Notes: generated by a model not told the origin, from the sequence alone. 64,000 nucleotides of DNA from Lachnospiraceae bacterium (GCA_030523275.1 JAUNIX010000010.1:26469-90468); one strand, 5' to 3'; positions 1 through 9,345 are shown, numbered from the stretch's first letter. Numbers and translations: made by a program.

Positions 1-391
1 AATCAACAATTCCAATTAATACTCCATTTCCTTTTTGTTTTAACTGACCACGTACAGACAATGGACACGAACTTTGTATTCCGCGGGTGACAGAAGGATA
101 CATATTTTTTGCTTTTTCTACATAAATGACTTCACTTTGATCTGCAAAAACATTGATTGCCGATTCTCGTAGTACAACAATCGCATATTGTCCAAATAGA
201 GGCTCTGCACGACCACCATATTGGGCTGTTAAACGAATAAAATTTTCAGCATTTCCCGCATAACGAACAATCAATTCCCATGTTTTTTCGAGAGCATTAT
301 ACCCTGCATTCAGTGCCGTATTTTCAATTCTTTGTGTTTCCGGAACGGATAATGCCAAATTTAACTGTTCTTCGAGCTTTTCATTTTCCAT
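1..391 (-). CDS. S8 family (subtilisin-like) peptidase, N-terminal part, cut by the window edge
   Basis: Read from the ATG at 391 leftward, the frame stays open to base 1, giving about 130 residues. It begins MENEKLEEQLNLALSVPETQ and reaches IGIVD at the edge, which matches the catalytic-Asp motif (IVDSG) of subtilases, so the Ser and His motifs lie outside the window. A long pre-domain containing YAIVVLRES before the Asp motif is typical of the Clostridia S8 peptidases related to the Csp germination proteases. A purine-rich GAGATGGAAA lies upstream of the start. Role (spore germination or general proteolysis) cannot be decided from this part. The family call rests on the recognisable Asp motif and N-terminal pattern. 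Confidence 0.75.
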   Translation of the reverse strand, partial: MENEKLEEQLNLALSVPETQRIENTALNAGYNALEKTWELIVRYAGNAENFIRLTAQYGGRAEPLFGQYAIVVLRESAINVFADQSEVIYVEKAKNMYPSVTRGIQSSCPLSVRGQLKQKGNGVLIGIVD

Positions 392-426
392 GAAATTTCC
401 ATCTCTATTTTTTCATATTGTATGCC

Positions 427-1116
427 TTATAAATGAAAAGTTTCTCCCTCTCTTGTAATTTTTTGAAACCGTTTATAATAATTTTGTCCCTTTTCGGAAC
501 AGAGATATTTATCACACCAATCATATTGTCCCCACATATGCATTGGGAATACGATTTTCGCCTTTGTATGCTCCATAAAATAATTCATTCCCCAATCATA
601 AGCTTCTTCCTGTCTCGGATCTAACAGCATAAATGCGACATCCATTTTTTCATCCATTAATCTATCAATTTGACTCGTATATCCAATACGCATTGCCTCG
701 TTGTCCGCATCTGGTTCTCCGATCCAGTGCCACCAATGTAAATCACCTGCATGATAAATATCATATCCTTCCACATGAACAAAATAGGCGCATCCCTCAT
801 CCGTAGATTTAAACGTATCAACCGCAAGTTCACCAATCTGATAGGATTGATTCCAGGTCACGACTTCATATGGCTTCTTTAACAGATTTTTGCGATATTT
901 GCATACATCTTTTGAAATGATAAAAGTGATATCATCGTATTTTTCACGCAGTTGAAAAATCGAAGATTGAAAATGGTCCTCATGAAAATGGGATACAAAT
1001 ACATACCATTTCTTTCCCGGTACATCTGGAATCTCACCTTTATAATAATCGAATAACAATACACTCTGTTTTAACTCGATCAAAAATCCACTATGATCAA
1101 TAAATGTAATTTTCAT
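427..1116 (-). CDS. MBL-fold metallo-hydrolase
   Basis: A 229-residue protein with the metallo-beta-lactamase zinc motif in VSHFHEDHF (HxHxDH) near residues 43-48 and a second conserved segment, HAGDLHWWHW, around residue 122. The C-terminal part carries FPMHMWG, a plausible further metal-ligand histidine. Length is near the family norm and no signal peptide is seen, so it is a cytoplasmic enzyme. It is 9 bp downstream of the endonuclease IV gene and shares its direction, so the two are likely cotranscribed. It resembles the UlaG/YfkN-like branch of small MBL hydrolases, but I cannot name a substrate. Confidence 0.85.
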   Translation of the reverse strand: MKITFIDHSGFLIELKQSVLLFDYYKGEIPDVPGKKWYVFVSHFHEDHFQSSIFQLREKYDDITFIISKDVCKYRKNLLKKPYEVVTWNQSYQIGELAVDTFKSTDEGCAYFVHVEGYDIYHAGDLHWWHWIGEPDADNEAMRIGYTSQIDRLMDEKMDVAFMLLDPRQEEAYDWGMNYFMEHTKAKIVFPMHMWGQYDWCDKYLCSEKGQNYYKRFQKITREGETFHL

Positions 1117-1125
1117 GATTTCCTC

Positions 1126-2025
1126 CTATGCCTGTTCTAAAATACGTTGCTGTACTTCCGGATCAAAGTTGCCACTTCGAAGCATTTCAATCTCATATTT
1201 ATATGGCGGATATGATTTTTTCGTTCCTTCTCGTTTTACATATGGTGTCTCTAAAATTTTCGGAATTTCTATAAATTCAGGATGATGCACAATCTGATAC
1301 AAAGCATCAAATCCAATCGTGCCAAATCCCAGATTTTCATGTCTGTCTTTGGAAGCTCCCAATGGATTTTTGCTGTCGTTAATGTGAAAAACAGCAATTT
1401 GATCTTTGCCAAGAATTCGGTCAAATTCATCGATAACCTGCTCAAACTGTTCTGCAACCAGATAGCCACTGTCATTTGTATGACAGGTGTCAAAACAAAC
1501 TCGCAAATGTTCCGGGTATTTCACACCTTCATATATACGTGCCAACTGTTCAAAATTTCTGCCCAGTTCACTGCCCTTTCCAGCCATTGTTTCTAAAGCA
1601 ATCTTTACTTTCATATCTTTTTGCATGACTTCATTAAGTCCTTCGATAATTCTCGCTATCCCAGTTTCTTCTCCAGCACCAACATGAGATCCCGGATGAA
1701 GTACCAGTGTATGAGATCCCATTGCCTCGGTGCGTTCCAATTCTATTTTTAGAAAATCAACTGCAATCTCAAATGTTTCTTTTTTGATTGTATTGGCAAG
1801 ATTTATAATATAAGGAGCATGGACGACAAATTCTTCAATTCCATGTTCTTTCATATATTCCCATGCGTCTAGAATCCGTAATTCCTCCACAGGCTTTCTG
1901 CGGGTATTTTGCGGTGCACCCGTATATACCATAAAGGTATTCGCTCCATAAGATACTGCTTCCTTCGCAGAACCTAACATCATTTCTTTGCCTTTCATTC
2001 CTACATGTGATCCTATTTTTAACAT
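1126..2025 (-). CDS. nfo: Deoxyribonuclease IV (AP endonuclease)
   Basis: A 299-residue TIM-barrel enzyme that cleaves DNA at abasic sites during base-excision repair. Metal-binding signatures are visible: [12 protein letters not shown] near residue 105, [13 protein letters not shown] near residue 176 and [10 protein letters not shown] near residue 214, followed by [11 protein letters not shown]. These are the three Nfo signature blocks. Length is normal for the family and the start MLKIGSHVG is canonical. It is first gene of a two-gene unit with the MBL hydrolase. An extended -10 (TGATATAAT on the minus strand near 2086) is a possible promoter. Confidence 0.95.
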   Translation of the reverse strand: MLKIGSHVGMKGKEMMLGSAKEAVSYGANTFMVYTGAPQNTRRKPVEELRILDAWEYMKEHGIEEFVVHAPYIINLANTIKKETFEIAVDFLKIELERTEAMGSHTLVLHPGSHVGAGEETGIARIIEGLNEVMQKDMKVKIALETMAGKGSELGRNFEQLARIYEGVKYPEHLRVCFDTCHTNDSGYLVAEQFEQVIDEFDRILGKDQIAVFHINDSKNPLGASKDRHENLGFGTIGFDALYQIVHHPEFIEIPKILETPYVKREGTKKSYPPYKYEIEMLRSGNFDPEVQQRILEQA

Positions 2026-2206
2026 CGTAATTTCCTACACTTTCTATTTCTTTCGGTTAACAAAGTGAAAACTTTTGTTCATTATATCACATCCATAACC
2101 TGAACCATAATATTTCTTCGACAAATTGACTCCTCGCGACATTGATTGTGGCAGATTTATCATATTTTACTATAGATTTTTCCGAAAATTAATTATACAA
2201 TAAGGA

Positions 2207-2258
2207 TAACTGTTAAAAAATAACTTTAAAAACGCCACATATTGACTTTAAACAGTTA
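2207..2258 (+). promoter_or_regulatory. Possible promoter and dyad ahead of the RpiR regulator
   Basis: TAACTGTT at 2207 and its reverse complement AACAGTTA at 2251 flank a stretch that includes TTGACT at 2242, a possible -35 for the gene at 2298. RpiR-type regulators often bind inverted repeats near their own promoter. No protein-binding evidence is available from sequence alone. Confidence 0.35.
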
Positions 2259-2297
2259 CAAATGTAGCTATCGTTATGTGTTTATCAGGAGGAATTT

Positions 2298-3170
2298 ATG
2301 AAAACGCTGAATGAAATCATCGGTCAAGCAAAGCTGACAAAAGTAGGCAAAATTATAGCAGACTATGTTATGTCTCATACAACAGAGTCCTGTTTTATGA
2401 CATCTACTGAGCTTGCTTCCACACTGGGGATTAGTGAGGCCTCCATTATTCGTTTCACCCGTGCAATCGGATTTAAAGGATATATGGATTTTCAGAAATA
2501 TCTGCAAACATGCCACTTAGCAACTCTCACAAAGGTCTCTGGTCAAGTGACCGCCCCGTCAGAACGTTTTATGGAAGCAATCAAAGAGTATCCAGACAAT
2601 TTACATTATGGAATTGAAGCTTTAAAAATAGCGGACGCAAGTCTTCGTAGTGTCTTTTCCATGAATGGGAATGAACTTTTTAACGAGGTAATCGAGCTGA
2701 TATTACAGGCTGACAAAATATACATTGCATCTAGCCGTTCCAATGTTTGTCTTGGAAGCAGACTTTACTTTTTGTTAAAACAAGTTCTGCCAAATGTATA
2801 CACAACTGGTTTAAACACCGGAACAGTCATCGATCATATGTGCGATATTACAGAAAGCGATTGTTTAATCTTATTTAGTTTCCCGCGCTATTCCGTTATC
2901 GATCGAAGCGCTTTACAAATGGCACATGATGTAAACGCAAAAATCATTCTCATTACAGATATAAACAGCGAACATCTGCCAACTTTTTCTGATCTCGCGG
3001 ATAAAATATTGCGCGTTGATATTGACAGCAACTCGTACTTTGCTTCGCAAATTGGGGTAAATTTCTTAATCGAACTAATTGGGAATGGAGTCAGTCGTAA
3101 AATCGGTATCCCAGTTAAAGATCGCTTAAAACATGTAGAACATTATCTTTCTCAATTTGAATTAACATAA
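2298..3170 (+). CDS. MurR/RpiR family transcriptional regulator
   Basis: A 290-residue protein with an N-terminal RpiR-type helix-turn-helix (about residues 1-78, including ASTLGISEASIIRFTRAIGF) and a C-terminal SIS sugar-phosphate-binding domain (about residues 120-250, with IYIASSRSN and LFSFPRYS). Such proteins sense phosphosugars and regulate carbohydrate genes. A strong AGGAGG precedes the ATG by 6 bases. It stands alone on the plus strand between two minus-strand units, so its target is not evident from neighbours. SIS effector specificity cannot be read from sequence. Confidence 0.9.
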   Translation: MKTLNEIIGQAKLTKVGKIIADYVMSHTTESCFMTSTELASTLGISEASIIRFTRAIGFKGYMDFQKYLQTCHLATLTKVSGQVTAPSERFMEAIKEYPDNLHYGIEALKIADASLRSVFSMNGNELFNEVIELILQADKIYIASSRSNVCLGSRLYFLLKQVLPNVYTTGLNTGTVIDHMCDITESDCLILFSFPRYSVIDRSALQMAHDVNAKIILITDINSEHLPTFSDLADKILRVDIDSNSYFASQIGVNFLIELIGNGVSRKIGIPVKDRLKHVEHYLSQFELT

Positions 3171-3187
3171 AAAACAAAAACGGACAA

Positions 3188-3217
3188 GACCGGCAAATTC
3201 ATTGCCGGTCTTTTTGT
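3188..3217. terminator. Intrinsic terminator, probably bidirectional
   Basis: GACCGGCAA and TTGCCGGTC form a 9-bp stem with a 5-base loop, followed by TTTTT on the plus strand. It sits between the convergent rpiR-type gene and the GldG-like gene. The minus-strand read-out also meets a T-rich stretch a few bases later. Confidence 0.85.
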
Positions 3218-3220
3218 ATT

Positions 3221-4666
3221 TTATTTACTTTTTCTTCGCATCACGACTACAACAATGCCGATTACCAATAATACTACCGGAATTCCTATCACTGATACGA
3301 AAGATACCAACTGAATGGCTGATGTCGTATAGGTTGCTGTTTCATCGGATACTGATTTTGCTTTTATAGAGATTTTCTCCTCTTGTTGTGCTAATGCATT
3401 AACACAATTAGAAACAAAGTTTGAATTTGCACCTGACACAGACTGATCTACCTGATCCACCATCATACTTGGACAGGCAACAACAATGACTTTTCCATTA
3501 TCATTATCATCAAGCACTTCTGCTGCAAGAGAAAATGGTCCATTAATATCGCCTTTTTCCTTCTCAACAGTCTTACTCTCCAAATTTGTTTTTGAATATG
3601 CCCCATCACTCGTAGATAATAAGGATATTGCATTGTCAGATAAAGTAAGTCCTTTGCTGACAGGAGTTAATACATAAGAAGAATTTTGCAGCAAACTATC
3701 TGTAACGGTTGTACTTTCAATCGTTGGCAATATATAAGTCGGATAATTTTGCATATACTTCGAACTATCAGTCTCTACGACAATTCCATCATTGATCTTA
3801 ATTCCATAACCTGTTAGCAGACTCTCAAAATTCTTTAATTTACCAGCCTCTGTATTACATACATAAAATAATTTACCACCATTTTTTAAATATGTTTCAA
3901 CTTTCTTTAAATCATCAGCTGATATGTCTTTTTTTGGCGCATATATAAATAAAATTTCGCAATCATCCGGAACTTTTTTTTCTGTTAAAAGATTTAATTC
4001 CTTAAATTCATAATTATCCGCTTCGATTGAACTTTGGAATGAAGCATCAAATTCTGGTTCACTCTGACCAGCCAACGTATAAATCTTCGGTGTTTTATCA
4101 GATATAACATAGTTAATCGCTGCTGTCAGAGATGGTTCTAAATTTATCGATGTTGTATAATTCCCACTGCTATCCATATCATAAGCAATAAAATCATCTG
4201 ATGAAATATAACGGCCTTTTTCACCACTGACAACCAAAATGCCTCCTGCCTCGATTGATTCAGAAGATGACACATAGTCTTTTCCAAAGTTTGGATACAA
4301 CTCTAAATCTCTGTATTTAATCGAAACATGTTTTGAATTCTTTTTATACTGTTGTGCAATTTGCAAATAGTTATCATCTACATTTTTCTTGCTATCAAGA
4401 AAATAGATGGTAATATCCTGTTTCAGATTTTTAACTATTTTTTTTGACTGACTTGAGATAGAAAAAATCTTATTGTCGGTGACATCATAACTCCAGTTTC
4501 CCTTTGAAACAAGTACATTCGCTAAAACTGCAATGATAATAATTAAAACAATTGAAGTTGCAGACAAGACACCCAGTGTTTTCTTTGTACGCACTCCTGC
4601 GACAGAGGCCTTTTTTTGTCTCTTTTCTGTCTGTTCTTTCTTTTTAAATTTATTTTTTAAATCCAT
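3221..4666 (-). CDS. GldG-like ABC transporter auxiliary protein
   Basis: A 481-residue protein with a positively charged N-terminus, a membrane segment at about residues 33-53 and a second at about 452-474, ending in RRKSK. The large region between them is extracytoplasmic and resembles the GldG/DUF4350-type domain. It includes IYTLAGQSEPEFD and a Rossmann-like stretch, KNGGKLFYVCNTEAG. It is last in a three-gene unit after an ABC-2 permease (13-bp gap) and an ATPase. In Bacteroidetes the GldA-GldF-GldG set serves gliding motility. In Firmicutes the same gene order occurs without gliding, and its cargo is unknown. Confidence 0.8.
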   Translation of the reverse strand: MDLKNKFKKKEQTEKRQKKASVAGVRTKKTLGVLSATSIVLIIIIAVLANVLVSKGNWSYDVTDNKIFSISSQSKKIVKNLKQDITIYFLDSKKNVDDNYLQIAQQYKKNSKHVSIKYRDLELYPNFGKDYVSSSESIEAGGILVVSGEKGRYISSDDFIAYDMDSSGNYTTSINLEPSLTAAINYVISDKTPKIYTLAGQSEPEFDASFQSSIEADNYEFKELNLLTEKKVPDDCEILFIYAPKKDISADDLKKVETYLKNGGKLFYVCNTEAGKLKNFESLLTGYGIKINDGIVVETDSSKYMQNYPTYILPTIESTTVTDSLLQNSSYVLTPVSKGLTLSDNAISLLSTSDGAYSKTNLESKTVEKEKGDINGPFSLAAEVLDDNDNGKVIVVACPSMMVDQVDQSVSGANSNFVSNCVNALAQQEEKISIKAKSVSDETATYTTSAIQLVSFVSVIGIPVVLLVIGIVVVVMRRKSK

Positions 4667-4679
4667 TTTCTGCTCCTCC

Positions 4680-5546
4680 CTATTTCCATCTTCTATGTTC
4701 TAAGATCTGTGTTCCAACAAAAAGGGAAACTACAACAAAAGAACAATAATAAACTATGGAAGATGCATTTAACACTCCATTGACAAAGTTATTAAAACGA
4801 TCCATCAAGGATAACCAGGAAATAATATTAGCAAGTCCATTATCATAAAGTTCCGGTTTTATGATAAATACTGCTACGATCGCAATGATCGGGATGATTC
4901 CGGCAATCGCTGTGATTCTGAAATCTTTTGTTTCTTCATAAAACATCCATGCTAATAACAGTGCCAATGCAATCAATAGAATCATAGTAAAAATACCACT
5001 AGATGGAAACATTTCTGTAATATAGGGCAACATGAACATAACCAAAAATAATGCAAAACTAAGCACGGCTGCAATCATTTGATGTTCTGTTGTACAAGAA
5101 ATCAAAAGTCCGATTGCGATCAAACCAGCCCCCAGTAAAAATGTACCTAATAATCCAGTAAGTGTCATTAACCAGTTCACTTTACCAAACATACTTGTGA
5201 AAATTGGAAATAATCCTATGATCAGCAGTGAAATAGTAAATAATGTCAATGCCGCAAGATATTTACCAACAACAATTTCCCATGTACGAACCGGCGCAGT
5301 AAATAGTAATTGATCTGTCCGCTGTTTCTTTTCCTCCGATAATAGCCGCATTGTAAGGATTGGGATCGCGATCAAAAAGATAATCGTCACATTTCCAAGT
5401 ACATAAGATGTAAAATTTGTCATTGCATTTAACACACAATAGTATACATAATAAATCGCAATTGCTACCGTAAAAAATGCCAAATATACATATCCGGTCA
5501 TAGAGTGGAAATAGCCTTTAAGCTCTTTTAAATAAATTGCTTTCAT
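4680..5546 (-). CDS. ABC-2 type transporter permease (GldF-like)
   Basis: A 288-residue integral membrane protein with about six hydrophobic segments, starting MKAIYLKELKGYFHSMTGY. It contains MRLLSEEKKQRTDQLLFTAPV, the cytoplasmic loop typical of ABC-2 permeases that contacts the ATPase. It lies 1 bp downstream of the ATPase gene and 13 bp upstream of the GldG-like gene, so the three form one operon and probably one complex. The substrate is not known. Confidence 0.88.
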   Translation of the reverse strand: MKAIYLKELKGYFHSMTGYVYLAFFTVAIAIYYVYYCVLNAMTNFTSYVLGNVTIIFLIAIPILTMRLLSEEKKQRTDQLLFTAPVRTWEIVVGKYLAALTLFTISLLIIGLFPIFTSMFGKVNWLMTLTGLLGTFLLGAGLIAIGLLISCTTEHQMIAAVLSFALFLVMFMLPYITEMFPSSGIFTMILLIALALLLAWMFYEETKDFRITAIAGIIPIIAIVAVFIIKPELYDNGLANIISWLSLMDRFNNFVNGVLNASSIVYYCSFVVVSLFVGTQILEHRRWK

Positions 5547-5547
5547 C

Positions 5548-6495
5548 TTATTTCACCTCATTTCCTTTCTCAGTAAGCTGTAAGAAGACATCTTCCAATG
5601 ATTTTGTTTCCTGTTCCATATTAAGCACCGGAATTTTCTTTTCTGCAAAATAGAAGAATAACTGATCTCTAACATCTTCCTTTTTATCTTCTAATTCTGC
5701 CTTGATCGTCCATTGTCCAGCCCCTGCTTCTGTTAATTGATAAGAGGCGAAATACGGACACTGCTCAGCTGCTGACTCGATCTCAGCCAGCTCTCCTTTC
5801 ACTGTCAGATTTAATGCATCCTGATCACTAAACTGTTCCTCTAATTCTTCTGCCGTTCCACGTGCAATCACTTTGCCCTGATCAATAATAATCACACTGT
5901 CACACACTGCACTGATTTCAGATAAAATATGTGAACTGATAATAATGGTATGTGTCTTTGCAAGCTCTTTGATCAGATTTCTCATATTGATGATCTGCTT
6001 TGGATCTAAACCAACAGTTGGTTCATCCAAAATCAGTAATTTCGGATTACCAAGCAGTGCCTGCGCTAAACCGACACGCTGTTTATATCCTTTCGATAAA
6101 AACTTGATCAAACGGTTCTCATATTCTCCAAGTTCCGTCAGACGAATGACTTCTTCGACTTGAGTTTTTCGTTCTTTTCTTTTTACTTTTTTAAGCTGTG
6201 CCACAAAATTTAGATATTCTTTCACCTTCATATCTACATAAAGAGGTGGAATTTCCGGTAAATATCCAATTCTTTTTTTTGCCTCTATCGGCTCTGTCAA
6301 AATATCATGTCCATCAATTTTAACTTCACCACTTGTTGCAGAAATATATCCGGTCATAATATTCATCGTTGTGGATTTTCCTGCACCATTTGGGCCTAAC
6401 AAACCCATAATTTCGCCTTCTGCCACTGTAAAATCAATGCCATGAAGTGCTGTTTTATTCCCATACTTTTTTACTAAGTTTGTAACTTGTATCAT
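5548..6495 (-). CDS. ABC transporter ATP-binding protein (GldA-like)
   Basis: A 315-residue ABC ATPase with Walker A GPNGAGKST (about residues 34-42), signature LSKGYKQRVG (about 133) and Walker B LLILDEPTVGLDP (about 153). The LSKGY form of the signature is characteristic of GldA/NatA-like ATPases that pair with ABC-2 permeases. About 90 C-terminal residues form an additional domain after the core. It is first gene of the ATPase-permease-GldG unit. A TATAAT is seen on the minus strand near 6536. Confidence 0.92.
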   Translation of the reverse strand: MIQVTNLVKKYGNKTALHGIDFTVAEGEIMGLLGPNGAGKSTTMNIMTGYISATSGEVKIDGHDILTEPIEAKKRIGYLPEIPPLYVDMKVKEYLNFVAQLKKVKRKERKTQVEEVIRLTELGEYENRLIKFLSKGYKQRVGLAQALLGNPKLLILDEPTVGLDPKQIINMRNLIKELAKTHTIIISSHILSEISAVCDSVIIIDQGKVIARGTAEELEEQFSDQDALNLTVKGELAEIESAAEQCPYFASYQLTEAGAGQWTIKAELEDKKEDVRDQLFFYFAEKKIPVLNMEQETKSLEDVFLQLTEKGNEVK

Positions 6496-6591
6496 CAGCT
6501 AGCTCCCTTCTATATATAATAAGACTATCCTCTATTATAGATGAAAATTGCGAACACTTTGTGAACTTTTTTCATATTTTTTATGACACAC

Positions 6592-6630
6592 AAAAAGATG
6601 CATCTTTTCATATCAAAAAATGCATCTTTT
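6592..6630 (-). terminator. Hairpin terminator after the zinc-ribbon gene
   Basis: AAAAGATGCAT and ATGCATCTTTT form an 11-bp stem. Read on the minus strand it ends in CTTTTTGTG and lies about 30 bp past the stop of the gene at 6663. It may also isolate the ABC operon promoter from upstream transcription. Confidence 0.65.
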
Positions 6631-6662
6631 ATGCTCAAATTCTATTTATTACAGACAGTTCC

Positions 6663-7013
6663 TTAAATACTGCTTCCGCAATGACTACAGAATTGACTGT
6701 CTTCCTCTACCATGGCTCCACAATTAGGACAAGGCTTTTTGCCTTTTAGTTGCTGAATTTCATCTTCTAAAGCTTTCATTGCCACTAATCTTGCCTCAAC
6801 TTCATTAAAATCAACCAAATCTTCTTCCGCTGGAATATCCTTTGTCGCCTCATAGAAGCGTTTCCCAATTCTTGCATAACACTCTTCTAATTTCTGTTTC
6901 TCAGTGCGAAGTTGTGTCGTCTTTACAGTAAAATCCGCCACTTCTTTTGCTTTGTCGGCCGCCTGTTTCCCAACTGACGTCAAATTTTTCTGTAAACTAT
7001 CTAAAAATGCCAT
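6663..7013 (-). CDS. Zinc-ribbon domain protein with coiled coil
   Basis: A short protein (116 residues from the chosen start) with an alpha-helical, probably coiled-coil N-terminal part (residues 1-90) and a C-terminal zinc ribbon, CPNCGAM...FCSHCGSSI. I chose the ATG at 7013 (MAFLDSLQKN) because AAGGGA lies about 10 bases upstream. A start at 7046 would add 11 residues with no good ribosome site. Such small zinc-ribbon proteins are common in Firmicutes and have no assigned function. It is monocistronic, with a hairpin terminator downstream. Confidence 0.8.
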   Translation of the reverse strand: MAFLDSLQKNLTSVGKQAADKAKEVADFTVKTTQLRTEKQKLEECYARIGKRFYEATKDIPAEEDLVDFNEVEARLVAMKALEDEIQQLKGKKPCPNCGAMVEEDSQFCSHCGSSI

Positions 7014-7082
7014 ATAATTCACGTCCCTTCTTTGTTCCTTTTCCATAGAATTATTGTACCATATTTACAGAAATCGCTCAAA

Positions 7083-7595
7083 TTATTTTGAATCAGTTGT
7101 TATCTCTATCGTATTTAAAATTTCCATTACCAGATCTTTGTGTTTCTGCCACCAGTCATCTTCACATTCTGTTGTTACAACATAATGCTCATATTCATCT
7201 TTAAAATGAATAAAATCCCAATAAGTATGACTATCATAGGTTCCCATCCAAGCTTTCATCCCATTATCAAATTTTATCTCTTTCTGGTCTAATTCAGTCC
7301 CACAAACAGCAAACATATCCCAATAAGATAGATTTATTTTTCCTTTCTTGTCATCCTTAGGCCAAAATTCAATGCCAAATGTCTTTTCTTTTTTATTATA
7401 CTTTGCAATAGAATAGTTCCAATCTTTCGGCAGTTTTAGACTCAGGTCTCCCAACACACACTCATAATGAATCGTTTTCCAACCTTTTGTTTCGTCTAAA
7501 TGATTTTTCGTTTTCTTTGCAGTCTGGAACCCACATCCAGCTAACTGTGTCATAAAAATGAAAAATATCATGACACTCCACATCTTTTTCTTCAT
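7083..7595 (-). CDS. Putative lipoprotein of a sigma-factor operon
   Basis: A 170-residue protein with a type II signal peptide: a lysine-rich start, a hydrophobic core and lipobox LAGC (Cys at about residue 21), so it should be anchored on the outer face of the membrane. The rest has a LSLKLPKDWNYSIAKY segment and many aromatic residues. I do not recognise a named family. It follows the anti-sigma-like gene by 49 bp and points the same way, suggesting that it belongs to the sigma/anti-sigma unit, perhaps as an envelope sensor or target. Confidence 0.75.
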   Translation of the reverse strand: MKKKMWSVMIFFIFMTQLAGCGFQTAKKTKNHLDETKGWKTIHYECVLGDLSLKLPKDWNYSIAKYNKKEKTFGIEFWPKDDKKGKINLSYWDMFAVCGTELDQKEIKFDNGMKAWMGTYDSHTYWDFIHFKDEYEHYVVTTECEDDWWQKHKDLVMEILNTIEITTDSK

Positions 7596-7644
7596 TTTCT
7601 ACCCTCCATTTTTCTCTACGTCATGATTATAATCGCCAATCGTA

Positions 7645-8553
7645 TTACTGAAAGCCCTGACAAATCTCCTCAAATATCTCCGTTGGCACCTGAACACAAA
7701 CATCAGAAAATCCTTCACACGCCACATAACCTCCATCTAACAAATGTAACACGACTTGTAATCCGTCCTTCTTTTGTATATATAAAATACCGATTTCTTT
7801 TGTATCATCAATATCATCTCTATATATAAAATCTGCTTCTTCCATCGCTTTAAAAAATGCGTCAATGGCTTTCTGATTCTTTAACTTTAATGTTCTTTGT
7901 TTTTTCTTATCATGATTCCAATCTTCGATTATCTGACCCCTGATTGCCTTATCATTTCCCCGTAAATGAAAACCATCTTCAAATAACTCTCTACCTTTTA
8001 CAAATGAAATTCCATTGTTATGTACGAATATTTTTCGTTTCCCATCGATCTTTGCACATAAGATCAAGGATGGATCATAACCTTTTAAAGAATAAATTTC
8101 TCCATCTATGTTGCCAAGCAGATTTTCTTCTCCTGCTCCTTTTTCAATGCCCGATCCCGCTGCAATTTTCTTCGTTCTACCCAAACACTGGTCTAAGAGA
8201 TTAGAAGAACATTGGTAACCGTCAAAGCCAATATAACTGTTTCCCTGATAAGAAAATATTGGCAATACATCTTCCTCACCACTTATCTGTGCATCAATAT
8301 CCAATTCAGGGATAATAACCCCATCCTCTTGTGGCACACTTCCATCAGATACCGTTTTTTGTATCTGTTTCTCGTTTTGCATTTGGTATTCATAGAAAAC
8401 TAACCCACCGATTATGATACAACAACAAGCGGCAAGTGTTCCTATGCGTAGCCATCGCTTGGTTTTCTTATTTCTTTTTCTGGTTTTATCAGTCTCTTCA
8501 ATTAAATCATCATCCAGAAAACCAATTGCATCCATAAAATCCTCTGTTCTCAT
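7645..8553 (-). CDS. Putative anti-sigma factor, single-pass membrane protein
   Basis: A 302-residue protein with a short cytoplasmic N-terminus (about 45 residues, acidic then KRNKKTKRW), one membrane segment (about residues 52-72, LAACCCIIIGGLVFYEY) and a large outer domain. Its start codon overlaps the stop of the ECF sigma gene by 4 bp, which implies translational coupling. That layout is the usual one for an anti-sigma factor, but no zinc-binding ZAS motif (HxxxCxxC) is visible. The call therefore rests on topology and context rather than on a domain. Confidence 0.65.
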   Translation of the reverse strand: MRTEDFMDAIGFLDDDLIEETDKTRKRNKKTKRWLRIGTLAACCCIIIGGLVFYEYQMQNEKQIQKTVSDGSVPQEDGVIIPELDIDAQISGEEDVLPIFSYQGNSYIGFDGYQCSSNLLDQCLGRTKKIAAGSGIEKGAGEENLLGNIDGEIYSLKGYDPSLILCAKIDGKRKIFVHNNGISFVKGRELFEDGFHLRGNDKAIRGQIIEDWNHDKKKQRTLKLKNQKAIDAFFKAMEEADFIYRDDIDDTKEIGILYIQKKDGLQVVLHLLDGGYVACEGFSDVCVQVPTEIFEEICQGFQ

Positions 8554-9110
8554 ATGACATATCCCTCCTTTTGTAAAAAATCACGCATATCATTTCTGAT
8601 TCGATATAGCATACTTTTCACTTTCGATTCACTCATGGCATAATTACGCGAAATTTCTCGAATCGAATCCATATAATAGTATCGACTGATAAATACATGT
8701 CTCATTTCTGATGGCAATGCACGAACATAGTAATTTAAGCTATCTACCAACTGTTGGAACTCTATTTCTTGTTCTGTTTCATTTCCACTCGACAAACAAG
8801 CTTCTAATTCTTCTAAAGCCACGGTATATTGGGAACCTTTTCTTTTTTGATTATGACTTTTTCGAAACAGATCAATCGCTTTATGTCTTACAATTTTGCC
8901 AAGGTAAGTAGATAACATTCGAGGTCTCGCTGTTGGCATCGAATACCATGCCTTTAGATACGTATCATTAACACATTCTTTGCAATCCTCCATATTGGCA
9001 AGAATATTGTAAGCAATTTTCATCAAATAATGATCATATTTCCTCGTTGTCTCTTTAATTGCCTGTTCATCACGTGCCCAATAAAGATCTACGATATCTT
9101 GATCTCTCAT
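8550..9110 (-). CDS. RNA polymerase ECF-type sigma factor
   Basis: A 186-residue sigma-70 family protein with region 2 in its first half (YNILANMEDCKECVNDTYLK, about 34-53) and region 4 near the C-terminus (MDSIREISRNYAMSESKVKS, about 147-166). Size and two-domain build match ECF sigma factors. It heads an operon with the anti-sigma-like gene (4-bp overlap) and the lipoprotein gene. No closely matching ECF promoter pair was identified upstream by eye. The signal it answers is unknown. Confidence 0.9.
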   Translation of the reverse strand: MRDQDIVDLYWARDEQAIKETTRKYDHYLMKIAYNILANMEDCKECVNDTYLKAWYSMPTARPRMLSTYLGKIVRHKAIDLFRKSHNQKRKGSQYTVALEELEACLSSGNETEQEIEFQQLVDSLNYYVRALPSEMRHVFISRYYYMDSIREISRNYAMSESKVKSMLYRIRNDMRDFLQKEGYVI

Positions 9111-9180
9111 CTTGATTCATCCCTCCCTTAATTATATACACGTAAAAAAAATGATTTGGTTATCTTAATAGAACAAAAGC

Positions 9181-9277
9181 GGACTGTTATAAGCAGTCAT
9201 ATTACCTTATGCATCTGGTCGCATCCTCGCAGAACGTTTTTTGTTTCATAGAAATTACAACGTAATTTCCTATGAAC
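9181..9277 (-). repeat. Intergenic repeat copy F (module beta) after thrC
   Basis: On the minus strand a hairpin TTCATAGGAAATTAC...GTAATTTCTATGAA (9245-9276) is followed by AAAAAACGTTCTGCGAGG and a small GACTG/CAGTC hairpin at 9182-9198. It begins directly after the thrC terminator. The hairpin and CGTTCTGCGAG segment resemble the copies at 38238 and 54084. Confidence 0.6.
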
Positions 9278-9278
9278 T

Positions 9279-9306
9279 GAAAAAAGAGACGAAAAATTTC
9301 GCCTCT
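9279..9306 (-). terminator. thrC terminator
   Basis: On the minus strand AGAGGCGAAA pairs with TTTCGTCTCT (one G-T), followed by a T run. It lies 40 bp past the thrC stop. Confidence 0.75.
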
Positions 9307-9345
9307 TTCTATCTCGCACTAATTAATAATCATGTCATTATAAAA

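Noticed and set aside
433..624. Plus-strand 63-residue ORF opposite the MBL hydrolase
   Set aside because: Fully antisense to a recognised gene, with low-complexity hydrophobic residues and no ribosome site.
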